DNA of 64,000 nt from Candidatus Saccharicenans sp. (lineage in GTDB: Bacteria > Acidobacteriota > Aminicenantia > Aminicenantales > Saccharicenantaceae), in the NCBI GenBank assembly GCA_024653215.1, contig JANLFU010000002.1, forward strand, positions 83,337-147,336, given 5' to 3'. Positions 8,345-16,460 of the stretch are shown one piece after another (position 1 is the stretch's first letter; each line of letters begins with the position of its first letter). Made by a program: the position numbers and the translations under genes. The notes beneath the pieces were generated by a model. The model was given only the letters and a program-made list of their open reading frames with translations, did no database searches and was not told where the DNA came from.

Positions 8345-9639
8345 TTAATCTTTTTGACGATGAGTCCGGCCAGGTCCTCGATGGCCAGGTCGGGTCCGTG
8401 TTCTTCCATCGACCAGAAGAAAGCGTCGTCCCAGGTGTGCATTCCCTGCAGGTGGCTGCGCCCGAACACTTCTTTCTTACGGATGGAACCCTTCAGGTCG
8501 AAACCGGGCTCGGATACCACCACCAGGTCCGGGCCGCGGGAAGTATATTTACCGTCGTAAATTTCCTCGGCTTTGAAAACATGGCGGATAACTTTCCGGC
8601 CCTCGTATTCCAGCTTGAGCAGTTTCTCGGCAATTTCCTGCTTGAGTTCCTTCTTGTCCGACCGATCCACCCGCCCCCGGGGAAATTTTTTCTTCAGGTT
8701 GAGGTAGATGCGGTTGGGGTCGAGGGCAAAGGCCACCGTCCGGTTGGAAATGTCGTTAAGGGTCCTGGGTTCGGGAGTGTTAAAGGACAGGTAGCCGTTC
8801 CGGGCCAGCCAGGCGTTGAGGTAGACTTCCTGGACGATGCCGGTAAAACCGTGGTCGGACAGCAGGAAAAGGTTTTCCTCGCTCTCGTTCATCTTCTTGA
8901 AGGTGTTGAGGATCTTGGCGATGATGCGGTCAATCTGCTGGTAGAAGTCCAGGAAGGCCTGGTGGTAGGGATGGTCCTTGTGCTCGTAGGCCGACCACAG
9001 GAAGTGGTGCAGCCGGTCGGTGCAGGTGATGACAAACTGGAAATAGTCCCAGTCCTGTTCCCAGAAATAGTTCAGGGCCTTCTGGTGGCTGGCCATGGTC
9101 TTGGAAATTTCCTGCCAGAGAACCGAGGGGTTGTCGGCCACCTTGCCCGAGTCCACGTCTATCTGGTAGCCCATCTGCTCCAGGGCGGTGAAGTAGCTCT
9201 GGGGGAAGACCGAACGGGACAGGTCGACGGCCACGAAGCCGGAAACCAGGACCCCGTTTATCCTCCGGGCCGGGTAGGTGGAGGGCTGGTTGATGACGAT
9301 GCTCTTCAGGCCGCGACTTCCCAGCCGGTCCCAGATGGTTTCGGCCTTGACGTCCAGGAAATTGGGCAGCCTGATTTCGTAGGTCCCGGGCTTGAAGTCG
9401 GTGAAGCCGAAGATGCCGTGGCTGCCCGGGTTGGTCCCGGTCATGAAGTTGGTCCAGGAAACGGCTGATATCTCGGGCAGGCTGGCCTTCATCCGGTGCA
9501 GGTGGCCGATGTCCAGCAGGCGGGCCACGGTGCTCATCACCCCGGACTTGGCCAGCTCCAGGAGCATGGAGTGGGGGACACCGTCCAGCCCGATAACGCA
9601 GATTTTTCGGCGGGGTTTCTGTTTTCTGATTATGGCCAT
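8341..9639 (-). CDS. Alkaline phosphatase superfamily phosphodiesterase, soluble
   Basis: 432 aa, no signal peptide or membrane helix. It starts MAIIRKQKPRRKICVIGLDG, so it is predicted cytoplasmic. Motifs are IGLDGVP (~16), ISAVSWTNFMTGTNPGSHGI (~57-77), LLSDHGFTG (~255) and a late HLQGMH. It is shorter than its two downstream paralogs because it lacks the ~200-residue insert between the nucleophile region and the SDHG motif. It is the first gene of the operon. A consensus promoter ends only 10 bases before its ATG and no Shine-Dalgarno is present, which suggests a leaderless message. The substrate is unknown. Confidence 0.85.
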   Translation of the reverse strand: MAIIRKQKPRRKICVIGLDGVPHSMLLELAKSGVMSTVARLLDIGHLHRMKASLPEISAVSWTNFMTGTNPGSHGIFGFTDFKPGTYEIRLPNFLDVKAETIWDRLGSRGLKSIVINQPSTYPARRINGVLVSGFVAVDLSRSVFPQSYFTALEQMGYQIDVDSGKVADNPSVLWQEISKTMASHQKALNYFWEQDWDYFQFVITCTDRLHHFLWSAYEHKDHPYHQAFLDFYQQIDRIIAKILNTFKKMNESEENLFLLSDHGFTGIVQEVYLNAWLARNGYLSFNTPEPRTLNDISNRTVAFALDPNRIYLNLKKKFPRGRVDRSDKKELKQEIAEKLLKLEYEGRKVIRHVFKAEEIYDGKYTSRGPDLVVVSEPGFDLKGSIRKKEVFGRSHLQGMHTWDDAFFWSMEEHGPDLAIEDLAGLIVKKIK

Positions 9640-9649
9640 TTACCCGATT

Positions 9650-9677
9650 ATTATAACATCAGGCGGCCGGCTGTCAA
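9650..9677 (-). promoter_or_regulatory. Consensus sigma70 promoter of the phosphatase operon
   Basis: On the minus strand TTGACA (9677-9672), a 16-bp spacer and TATAAT (9655-9650). The predicted transcription start, about 7 bases on, falls 3-4 bases before ATG 9639, leaving no room for a ribosome-binding site. Confidence 0.75.
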
Positions 9678-9742
9678 TTTTTTCCGGGCAAAAGACCGGC
9701 TATCTAATTGATAAACAATGAATTGTGGGCGGCCCCGGAATT

Positions 9743-10435
9743 TCAGTGCGCTTCCTGGCCGCCGGCCTTGAGGACCTGTTCCAGGAACATCTCCTCCGGC
9801 ACCGCCCCTTCCAGGCTCAGGCTGTCGTTGAAGATGGTCTTGGGAACGCCGAACACCTCGTACTTCTGGGTAAGTTCAGGAAATTCAGTGGCTTCGACCA
9901 TGGCCGCCCTGACCAGGGGAGATTCCAGGGCCATCTGGTGGCCCAGGCGGACGGCCACCGGGCAGTAGGGGCAGGTGGGAGTGACAAAAACCTGGATGTT
10001 GACCTCTTTATCGAGCTTCTTAAGGGCAGTCTTGGTTTCCTCTGATAACTCGGTTTCGCCCCGGCTGACGTCCACGATGGCCTCCAGCAGGCTCATGAAC
10101 TCGTAGCCCGAGGGTATCCCGAAGAAGCGGATGCCGGCATCCTTTTCGCCCATGACCACGATGGCCGGCACCTTGTCCACCTGGAACTCGGCCGCCCGGG
10201 CCGGTTCCTTCTCAAAATCGTACACGGTCAGCTTGATTTTATCGGTCAGACCGGCCAGCTCTTCCAGCAGCTGCTTGGTTTCCGGGCAGAAACCGCAGTC
10301 TTCCTGGACCTCGCGCCCGGGCACGATCAGCGGGCTCTTTTCCTTCTGGAAATAGACCAGGTTAACCGGGTTCCGAAGCTCGGCCTCGAATTTTTTCCGG
10401 GTAAAATCCCTGACTTCTTCGTTAAGAAGTTGCAT
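9743..10435 (-). CDS. Protein disulfide oxidoreductase (PDO), two thioredoxin folds
   Basis: 230 aa. There are two thioredoxin/glutaredoxin-like units, with CGFC near residue 46 and CPYC near residue 155. Each is followed by the expected cis-Pro region (KVPAIVV and VPKTIF). The tandem arrangement matches the glutaredoxin-like PDO family of thermophilic archaea and bacteria, a cytoplasmic enzyme for disulfide formation and isomerisation and in some species an acceptor of thioredoxin-reductase electrons. Start ATG 10435 has AAGGAGAG upstream. No signal peptide. It is a single-gene unit between the phosphatase operon and a divergent aminotransferase. The presence of PDO is often read as a thermophile trait, but that is only indirect evidence. 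Confidence 0.8.
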   Translation of the reverse strand: MQLLNEEVRDFTRKKFEAELRNPVNLVYFQKEKSPLIVPGREVQEDCGFCPETKQLLEELAGLTDKIKLTVYDFEKEPARAAEFQVDKVPAIVVMGEKDAGIRFFGIPSGYEFMSLLEAIVDVSRGETELSEETKTALKKLDKEVNIQVFVTPTCPYCPVAVRLGHQMALESPLVRAAMVEATEFPELTQKYEVFGVPKTIFNDSLSLEGAVPEEMFLEQVLKAGGQEAH

Positions 10436-10542
10436 GTTCGCTCTCCTTTTCTCTTTTTGTTATCGGGATGTTAATTCCTACTATTCCTATAAGTTTAATA
10501 TAGATTCTGAAAAGAATCAAGGCCCAGCCTCGGCCGGCCGGA

Positions 10543-10571
10543 TTGACAACTACCGGGGAATGGGCTTAAAT
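10543..10571 (+). promoter_or_regulatory. Sigma70 promoter of the class III aminotransferase
   Basis: TTGACA (10543-10548), 17-bp spacer, TTAAAT (10566-10571). The leader to ATG 10615 would be about 37 nt. Confidence 0.6.
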
Positions 10572-10614
10572 TAAACTTCTTTTCAATCTTACGCCTGCGG
10601 GCGGCGAAAGTAAA

Positions 10615-12000
10615 ATGGAAAAATTATTCCGCTACCTGGAAAGGGAATACCGGAAGAAAACGGCGAAAAGCGCCGCTCTGTTCCGCCGGGCTTCCCGGGT
10701 CATGGTCCGCGGGGGCAGCCATTCCCTCCGGCTGTGGAAACCCTATCCCTTCTTTCCGGTCTCGGCCGCCGGGGCGGAAGTCAGCGACGTTGACGGAAAC
10801 CGCTACCTTGATTACTGGCAGGGACATTACGCCAACATCCTGGGTCATAACCCCGAGGTCATCCGCCGGGCAGTGGAGCCCCATTTCCAGCACGGCACCT
10901 TTCATACCGGTTTCGAGACCCTGTCCCAGGTGGAGCTGGCCGAAAGGCTGCTGGCCAGCCTGGGCCGCCGGGGGCTTAAAGTCCGCTTTACCACTTCCGG
11001 GACCCTGGCCTCCACCTACGCCGTGATGCTGGCCATGGGCTACACCGGCCGCCAGCGCGTCCTCAAGGTCGGCGGTGGCTGGCACGGGGCCTCTCCCTAC
11101 CTGCTCAAAGGGGTGAAGTTTCAGCCCGGAGCCGGATTCCGGGCCGCGGATTCGGCCGGGGTGCCCCCCGAGTTCAGCCGCCAGGTGCTCATCACCAGGT
11201 TCAACGACTGCCAGCACCTGTCGGATGTTTTCCAGAAGCACGGCCGGAAGCTGGCCGCCTTCATCCTGGAACCCTTTATCGGTGTCGGGGGGTTCCTGTT
11301 CTGCTCCCGCCAGTACCTGGAGCTGGCCCGGCAGCTTTGCGACCGCTACGGGGTGGTCCTGATTTTCGACGAAATCATCTCCGGTTTCAGGTTCTGCGCC
11401 TCGGGCCTGCAGAAGCTCTACGGCCTTTCACCCGATATTTCTCTTTTTGGCAAGTTAATCGGCGGCGGGCAGGCGGTGGCGGCCGTGGTCGGTAAAGCCG
11501 AGATCATGGAAGGCTGTGAACCGTCGGGCCTGAAACACAGGCGTGTCCACTTTGAGGGCGGCACCTTTTCCTCTCACGAAGAATACATGAGGGCCGGCCT
11601 GGCCATGCTGGATTACCTGGAAAAGAACCAGCACCGGGTTTATCCTTACCTCGGGCAGCAAGCCGAAAAGCTCAGGCGCGGCATAGAAAGGGTTTTCCGG
11701 GAAGAGGGACTGGAGGCCGTCTGCACCGGCGACGGCCACGAGCTGGTACCGGACTCGTCCTTTTTCATGGTCAACTTTCCGAGGAAAAAAATCGACTACC
11801 GCCAGCCCGAAGACCTCTGGAACCCGGAACGTTCAAACGTTACCCTGAGGGAGGAAGTCCTGAAACTGGCCCTGCTCCTTAACGGGGTCCACGTGGTTCA
11901 CGGCGGGGGCTGCCTGTCGACCGCTCACACCCCGGAGGACGTCGACCGGACCATCCAGGCCTATGCCGAGGCCGCCCGCATTTTCAGGCGGTTCTTATAA
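10615..12000 (+). CDS. Class III aminotransferase, glutamate-1-semialdehyde aminomutase-like
   Basis: 461 aa. It has the class III fold-type-I pattern: DVDGNRYLDYWQGHYANILG (~58-78), TTSGTLAS (~127), FDEIISGFRF (~250) and the PLP lysine in SLFGKLIGGG (~279). The N-terminal half resembles HemL and the relatives annotated as aspartate aminotransferase-like or GSA-type. It is about 30 residues longer than typical HemL, and no other haem-pathway gene is nearby, so a role in tetrapyrrole synthesis is not supported. The amino donor and acceptor are unknown. It is transcribed alone and converges with the rhamnosidase gene. Confidence 0.8.
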   Translation: MEKLFRYLEREYRKKTAKSAALFRRASRVMVRGGSHSLRLWKPYPFFPVSAAGAEVSDVDGNRYLDYWQGHYANILGHNPEVIRRAVEPHFQHGTFHTGFETLSQVELAERLLASLGRRGLKVRFTTSGTLASTYAVMLAMGYTGRQRVLKVGGGWHGASPYLLKGVKFQPGAGFRAADSAGVPPEFSRQVLITRFNDCQHLSDVFQKHGRKLAAFILEPFIGVGGFLFCSRQYLELARQLCDRYGVVLIFDEIISGFRFCASGLQKLYGLSPDISLFGKLIGGGQAVAAVVGKAEIMEGCEPSGLKHRRVHFEGGTFSSHEEYMRAGLAMLDYLEKNQHRVYPYLGQQAEKLRRGIERVFREEGLEAVCTGDGHELVPDSSFFMVNFPRKKIDYRQPEDLWNPERSNVTLREEVLKLALLLNGVHVVHGGGCLSTAHTPEDVDRTIQAYAEAARIFRRFL

Positions 12001-12218
12001 TTTTTAATCCGACCCGACTTAATTCCCGCCACGGCAGCCCGACGCGACGGTGATTATTTTCTGAAGACGGGAGTTGGCCTGGTTCAGGCCCCGGGCAAAT
12101 TCAACCTTGGCCCGCACCAGGTTTTCGAGTGCGGTCAGTCAAGGCAGGAATGATAGGAGGGAATTCAGACCACATAACCCGGCAGAAAAGGTTGGTTTTT
12201 CCCGGTCTTCATTCATGT

Positions 12219-14915
12219 TCAGGTTTCCCTCATCAGGAATTCATATTTTCCTGATTCCACCCAGAAGACCGGTTCCCGGTTCAGTTCGGCCAGGGTCACT
12301 CCCAGCCGCGGGTCTTCGGCCACGAATTCGTCTTTCTCCCAGAGCAGCAGGCCCGATTCTTTGATCAGGTAATCACGCCAGAGGCGGGGCAAGGTTAGCC
12401 GGGCCCTGGTCCCGACCGGAACCGTCAGTTTTAGCTTAAACTCGGATTCCCTTTTCTCCCAGTCAACCGCTATTTCACCCTGGATGGTGACCAGACGACA
12501 TCGAACTTCATCCAGCCCGGGATAAGGTTTAACCTCGAATACTTTCCAGCCGGGTTCTATCGGTTGCAGCCCGGCCAATCCCCGGTAGAACCAGGCGTCC
12601 GCGCTGCCGAACATGGCATGGTTGTGCGAGTTCATGCCCTGGCCGGTGAGCTTTTCCCATCTTTCCCAGAGACTGGTGGCGCCTTCCCTGACCATGTAGC
12701 CCCAGCCGGGATAGGAATCCTGGAGGATTATCTTCAGGGCCACGTCCGGCAGCCCGAATTTTTCCAGCACCTCAAACAGAAAGCGGGTTCCGATTACCCC
12801 GGTGTCGGGGTGATAATCGTGCCGGATGACCAGCGATTCCAGCAGGGCTTTAAGCACGTTTTCTTTTGCCTCTTCGGGAACCAGGTCCAGGAGGAGCGGC
12901 AGCAGGTTGGCCGTCTGGTCCGGGAAGCGGTCTGCCGGCCCCTGTCGCAGGGCTTTGTATTGCCTTTCTTGAAGGTAAGCCCGGTTGAAAGCCGCCTTGA
13001 TCTGCCCGGCCAGCTCCTGGTATTGCCTGGATTCTTCCTTCCTTCCCACCAGCTCGCAGATGCTGGCAAAAATCTGCACGTCGTGATAGTAGAACCAGGT
13101 GGCCACCAGGTCCAGCGGGGTTTTCTTGGGCACCATGCCCCCCGGCTGGCACCAGTCGCCGTATTTGCCCAGGCCGAGCTGCAGGTTTCCGGTGGCTTTC
13201 TGCCTAAGAAAATCTGTGTAATTCTTCAGGCCCTGATAATGCTTGCGCAGGATGTCCCGGTCTCCGTAAAAATGGTAGAGGTGCCAGCACAGGCTGATGT
13301 AGGCCGAGCCCCAGGCCGGGTCGGCCGGATAAACGGCCGGGTTGTAGGGGGGCACGAAATCGGGCAGGCTGCCATCCTCTCTCTGCGCCTGCCTGATTAA
13401 GTTCAGGAAATGGGTGTAGAAGGCGGCCAGGTCAAAATTGTAAGAAGCGGCCTCGGCCGTGGCCAGGACGTCTCCCAGCCAGCCGTGGCGTTCGTCGCGC
13501 TGGGGACAGTCGGTGGGAATGCTCATCAGGTTGGAACGAAAGCTGGTGAGGCAGCAAGCGTGAATTCTGTTCAGCAGTTCGCTTGACGACTCAAACTGCC
13601 CGCTTCTCTCGACGTCGCTGTGGATGAAGCAGGCCTCCAGGGTATCCTCGTCCGGAGTCCCCGGGAAGCCGTCCAGTTCCACGTAGCGAAAGCCGTGGTA
13701 GGTGAAGTGCGGCTCGTAGACCTCGAGCCTGTCGCCCTTCAGGATGTAAACGTCGGTGGCCCTGGCCCGGTCGCAGGTGGCCTGGTTCAGGCTGCCGTCG
13801 GGGTGGAGGAGCTCGCCGTAGCGGAGCTGAACCTGGGTTCCGGCCGGGCCGCTGACCCGCAGCCTGGCCCAGCCGGAGATATTCTTCCCGAAATCAAAAA
13901 TATACCGGCCTTCGCCCGCCGGCCTGATGCTGACCGGCTTCAGTCGGTCGGTAATTCTTATGGGCGGAATGTTCTGGGCAGCCAGGGCCGGACCGGAAAC
14001 GGTCACCGCCTTCTGCCAGCCGGAGTCGTCGAAACCCGGCTCGGCCCAGCCCGGCTGTTCCAGGCGGGCGTCATAATTTTCGCCGAAATAGATGCCGTTT
14101 TCCCTGACCGGGCCGCCGGAAACTCGCCAGCTCTCGTCGCTGGTGATGATGTCCAGGCCACCCTTTTCGTAGTAGATTTCCAGCCGGCAGAGCAACCGCG
14201 GCTGGCCGTAGCCATACTTCTGGATGTGGCGGCCGTTGCCGAGAACAACTCCCACCGCATTCTGTTCCCGGACCAGGTCGGTGACCTCGTAGGCCGAGTA
14301 CAGGGCGACCTTGTTATAATCCGACCAGCCCGGGTCCAGCACCCGGTCGCCGATTCTCTGCCCGTTAAAAAACAGGCGGTAATGCCCGAGCCCGCTGATG
14401 TAAATCATGGCCCGGGTGGCCCGGCCCCGGCTCTTGAATTCCTTCCTGAGGTAGATTCCCAGGCACTGGATGTCCGGTTCTTCGCTCTGTCCCAGCAGGA
14501 CCGTTGTTGGCCCGGTATAGGTCTCGGGCTCTTCCATGGTAATCCAGCTGGCCCGCAATTTTGAGGTGCCCATGAAACCGGTGCCAAAGACGGCGATGTC
14601 GCTGTAGGGGCTGACCTGCCCGGAGATGTTCCACCAGCGGACTCTCCAGTAGTAGTTCTGGCAGCTCAGCAGTTCCTCGCCGCCGTAGGGAATGTGGGTG
14701 CACTCCTGGCTGCTGACCTGTCCGCTGTCCCAGAAATCGCCTACCTCCTTTTCGCAGAATTCCCTCTCCGAGGAGACGATGATCTGGTAGGCGGTCTGCT
14801 GGTCGCCCCGGAAATCGCTCCTGAGTTTCCAGAAGAACCGTGGTCTGGGGATATCGATGAGCTCTGGTTCCCTGAGGTACTCTACCCTCAGGTCAAAAGG
14901 GGGATGAATCGGCAT
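12219..14915 (-). CDS. Alpha-L-rhamnosidase, glycoside hydrolase family 78
   Basis: 898 aa from ATG 14915, which has AGGAG 6 bases upstream. A TTG six bases earlier abuts that site and is less likely. The layout is the N-terminal Fn3-like domain (LRVEYLREPELIDIPRPRF), the bacterial rhamnosidase N domain with RLFFNGQRIGDRVLDPGWSD (~185), and the (alpha/alpha)6 catalytic barrel with PTDCPQRDERHGWLGD (~470-485), whose DE pair holds the general acid. A SLWERWE segment and a C-terminal beta domain follow. It releases L-rhamnose from plant or microbial glycans or glycosides. No signal peptide is visible, so it probably acts on imported oligosaccharides. It is the last gene of the rhamnose cluster. 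Confidence 0.9.
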   Translation of the reverse strand: MPIHPPFDLRVEYLREPELIDIPRPRFFWKLRSDFRGDQQTAYQIIVSSEREFCEKEVGDFWDSGQVSSQECTHIPYGGEELLSCQNYYWRVRWWNISGQVSPYSDIAVFGTGFMGTSKLRASWITMEEPETYTGPTTVLLGQSEEPDIQCLGIYLRKEFKSRGRATRAMIYISGLGHYRLFFNGQRIGDRVLDPGWSDYNKVALYSAYEVTDLVREQNAVGVVLGNGRHIQKYGYGQPRLLCRLEIYYEKGGLDIITSDESWRVSGGPVRENGIYFGENYDARLEQPGWAEPGFDDSGWQKAVTVSGPALAAQNIPPIRITDRLKPVSIRPAGEGRYIFDFGKNISGWARLRVSGPAGTQVQLRYGELLHPDGSLNQATCDRARATDVYILKGDRLEVYEPHFTYHGFRYVELDGFPGTPDEDTLEACFIHSDVERSGQFESSSELLNRIHACCLTSFRSNLMSIPTDCPQRDERHGWLGDVLATAEAASYNFDLAAFYTHFLNLIRQAQREDGSLPDFVPPYNPAVYPADPAWGSAYISLCWHLYHFYGDRDILRKHYQGLKNYTDFLRQKATGNLQLGLGKYGDWCQPGGMVPKKTPLDLVATWFYYHDVQIFASICELVGRKEESRQYQELAGQIKAAFNRAYLQERQYKALRQGPADRFPDQTANLLPLLLDLVPEEAKENVLKALLESLVIRHDYHPDTGVIGTRFLFEVLEKFGLPDVALKIILQDSYPGWGYMVREGATSLWERWEKLTGQGMNSHNHAMFGSADAWFYRGLAGLQPIEPGWKVFEVKPYPGLDEVRCRLVTIQGEIAVDWEKRESEFKLKLTVPVGTRARLTLPRLWRDYLIKESGLLLWEKDEFVAEDPRLGVTLAELNREPVFWVESGKYEFLMRET

Positions 14916-15008
14916 TCTCAACTCCTGAATATGAAGTTTTCAGGCCGGGCCTCCTGGAACCGGCTTGAAAATTTTGTCTAATTTTGGTCATCACTTTTTT
15001 TCTCCAGT

Positions 15009-16460
15009 TTACATGGCCTGGACCAGGAAATAGTCCGGGACCTCCAGGCCGTAGTCTTCGGGGTTGATTTCCTTGACAATGGTCCGCCTGAATTTCCTGG
15101 ACTGGGGGTCGACCTCGGTCAGGTCCACCACCTCGCCGTCGACTTTTTGACCCTGGCTGTCGACGATTATTTTAACCCTGGGCCGCAGCAGGAACCTGGC
15201 CTCCTGGTTGTTTTCCACCACCAGGCCGACCTCACCGGTGTTTAGCAGCACCAGGCTGCCCACCGGGAAGATGCCCATCATCTGGACAAAGGTCTTGAGG
15301 ATAACCGGGTTGAACTCGCTGCCGATATTCTCCAGCATCAGGCTCAGGGCTTCCGAGCGGGTGAAGGTCTTCTTGCGGTAGACCCGCTTGGTGGTGATGG
15401 CGTCGAAGAAGTCGCAGACCTTGACGATGCGGCTGTAGAGGTTGACGTCACTTTTTATTTTTAACCGGGGATAACCGGTCAGGTCTTCTTTGATGTGGTG
15501 CTCCATGGCCACGTGGATGGCACTCACCGGTAGCCGCCGGAACTCTCGCAGCTGGACCAGCTTTTCCGCGCCCTGGTGGGGATGGAGTTCCATGATCTTT
15601 CTTTCGTCATCAGTCAATTGGCCCGGCTTGTTGAGAATCTCCAGCGGGGTGTCGATCTTGCCCAGGTCGTGGAAGAAGGCGGCCAGCCCCAGGTCCACCA
15701 GCTCGGCCCTGGACAGCCCCAGCCGCCGGCCCAGGGCCACGGCCAGCAGGCTGACGTTGACCGAGTGGTTCAGGGTGTACTCGTCGTGGTTCTTGATGGT
15801 GGTCAGGCCCAGCAGGAAAGACTCGTTGTCAACCAGATGGTTGAAGATGGACTGGATCAGGCGGCGGGTGGTGTTGAGCCTGATCTGCTCGTTTTCCTTG
15901 TTCCTCTCCGACACCTCCCGCAGGTGCAGGATGCTGAGGAAGAAGAGACGGGCGGCGCTTCGCTCCGGGCTGGGCAGTTTTTCCGAGGCCTCCAGCTTCT
16001 CCAGCCGGATCCGCTCCACGTTCTGCTGGACCAGCTCGTTGACTATGTCTTCAAAAGGGGTGGTCGAGGTCCGCTTCTGGCCGAGGATGTTGACTGCCCG
16101 GAGAAGTTCCTCCCGGGAAACCTCTGGTTCAATGGTCAGCAGCCCGATTTCCCGCTTGCGGAACTCCTCCAGCAGAAACTTGAAGATGGGGTAGTTGGCC
16201 AGGGAAAACTTCAGCCGGGACTGGTTGAAAAAGATGGATTCCCGCTTGATCTTGAAGTTTATTTCCGGGGCCGCCTCTTTCAATTCCCGCAGGTTCTGGT
16301 ACAACAGGTCTGTCTGTTCCTGGAGCAGCTCGTTGTTCTCGGCGTACAGCCTGAGAATCTTGAAAACGATGTAAAACCTGATCAGGAAATTGATGGCCAG
16401 CTTCTGCTGTTTCGGGCTGACAGGCTGTTTTGTTTCGGGTTGCAGCGTATCCTCGCTCAT
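15009..16460 (-). CDS. HD-GYP domain protein (variant active-site motif)
   Basis: 483 aa. The N-terminal ~170 residues form an alpha/beta module of unknown function that resembles the N-terminus of the neighbouring HEAT-repeat protein. The HD-GYP domain follows: NHSVNVSLLAVALG (~230), HDLGKIDTP (~265), a later H (~315), EHHIKEDLTGYP (~325) and DFFDAITTKRVYRK (~350). HD-GYP enzymes hydrolyse cyclic di-GMP. Here the usual HHExxxGxGYP reads HHIKEDLTGYP, so the Glu is replaced and spacing is altered, and activity is uncertain. A ~90-residue C-terminal beta domain ends the protein. ATG 16460 overlaps the upstream TGA (ATGA), giving tight coupling. Confidence 0.85.
   Translation of the reverse strand: MSEDTLQPETKQPVSPKQQKLAINFLIRFYIVFKILRLYAENNELLQEQTDLLYQNLRELKEAAPEINFKIKRESIFFNQSRLKFSLANYPIFKFLLEEFRKREIGLLTIEPEVSREELLRAVNILGQKRTSTTPFEDIVNELVQQNVERIRLEKLEASEKLPSPERSAARLFFLSILHLREVSERNKENEQIRLNTTRRLIQSIFNHLVDNESFLLGLTTIKNHDEYTLNHSVNVSLLAVALGRRLGLSRAELVDLGLAAFFHDLGKIDTPLEILNKPGQLTDDERKIMELHPHQGAEKLVQLREFRRLPVSAIHVAMEHHIKEDLTGYPRLKIKSDVNLYSRIVKVCDFFDAITTKRVYRKKTFTRSEALSLMLENIGSEFNPVILKTFVQMMGIFPVGSLVLLNTGEVGLVVENNQEARFLLRPRVKIIVDSQGQKVDGEVVDLTEVDPQSRKFRRTIVKEINPEDYGLEVPDYFLVQAM

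Noticed and set aside
12074..12364. 96-codon plus-strand frame overlapping the rhamnosidase 3' end
   Set aside because: It runs antisense into the GH78 gene and is Arg/Pro-rich without a start signal.
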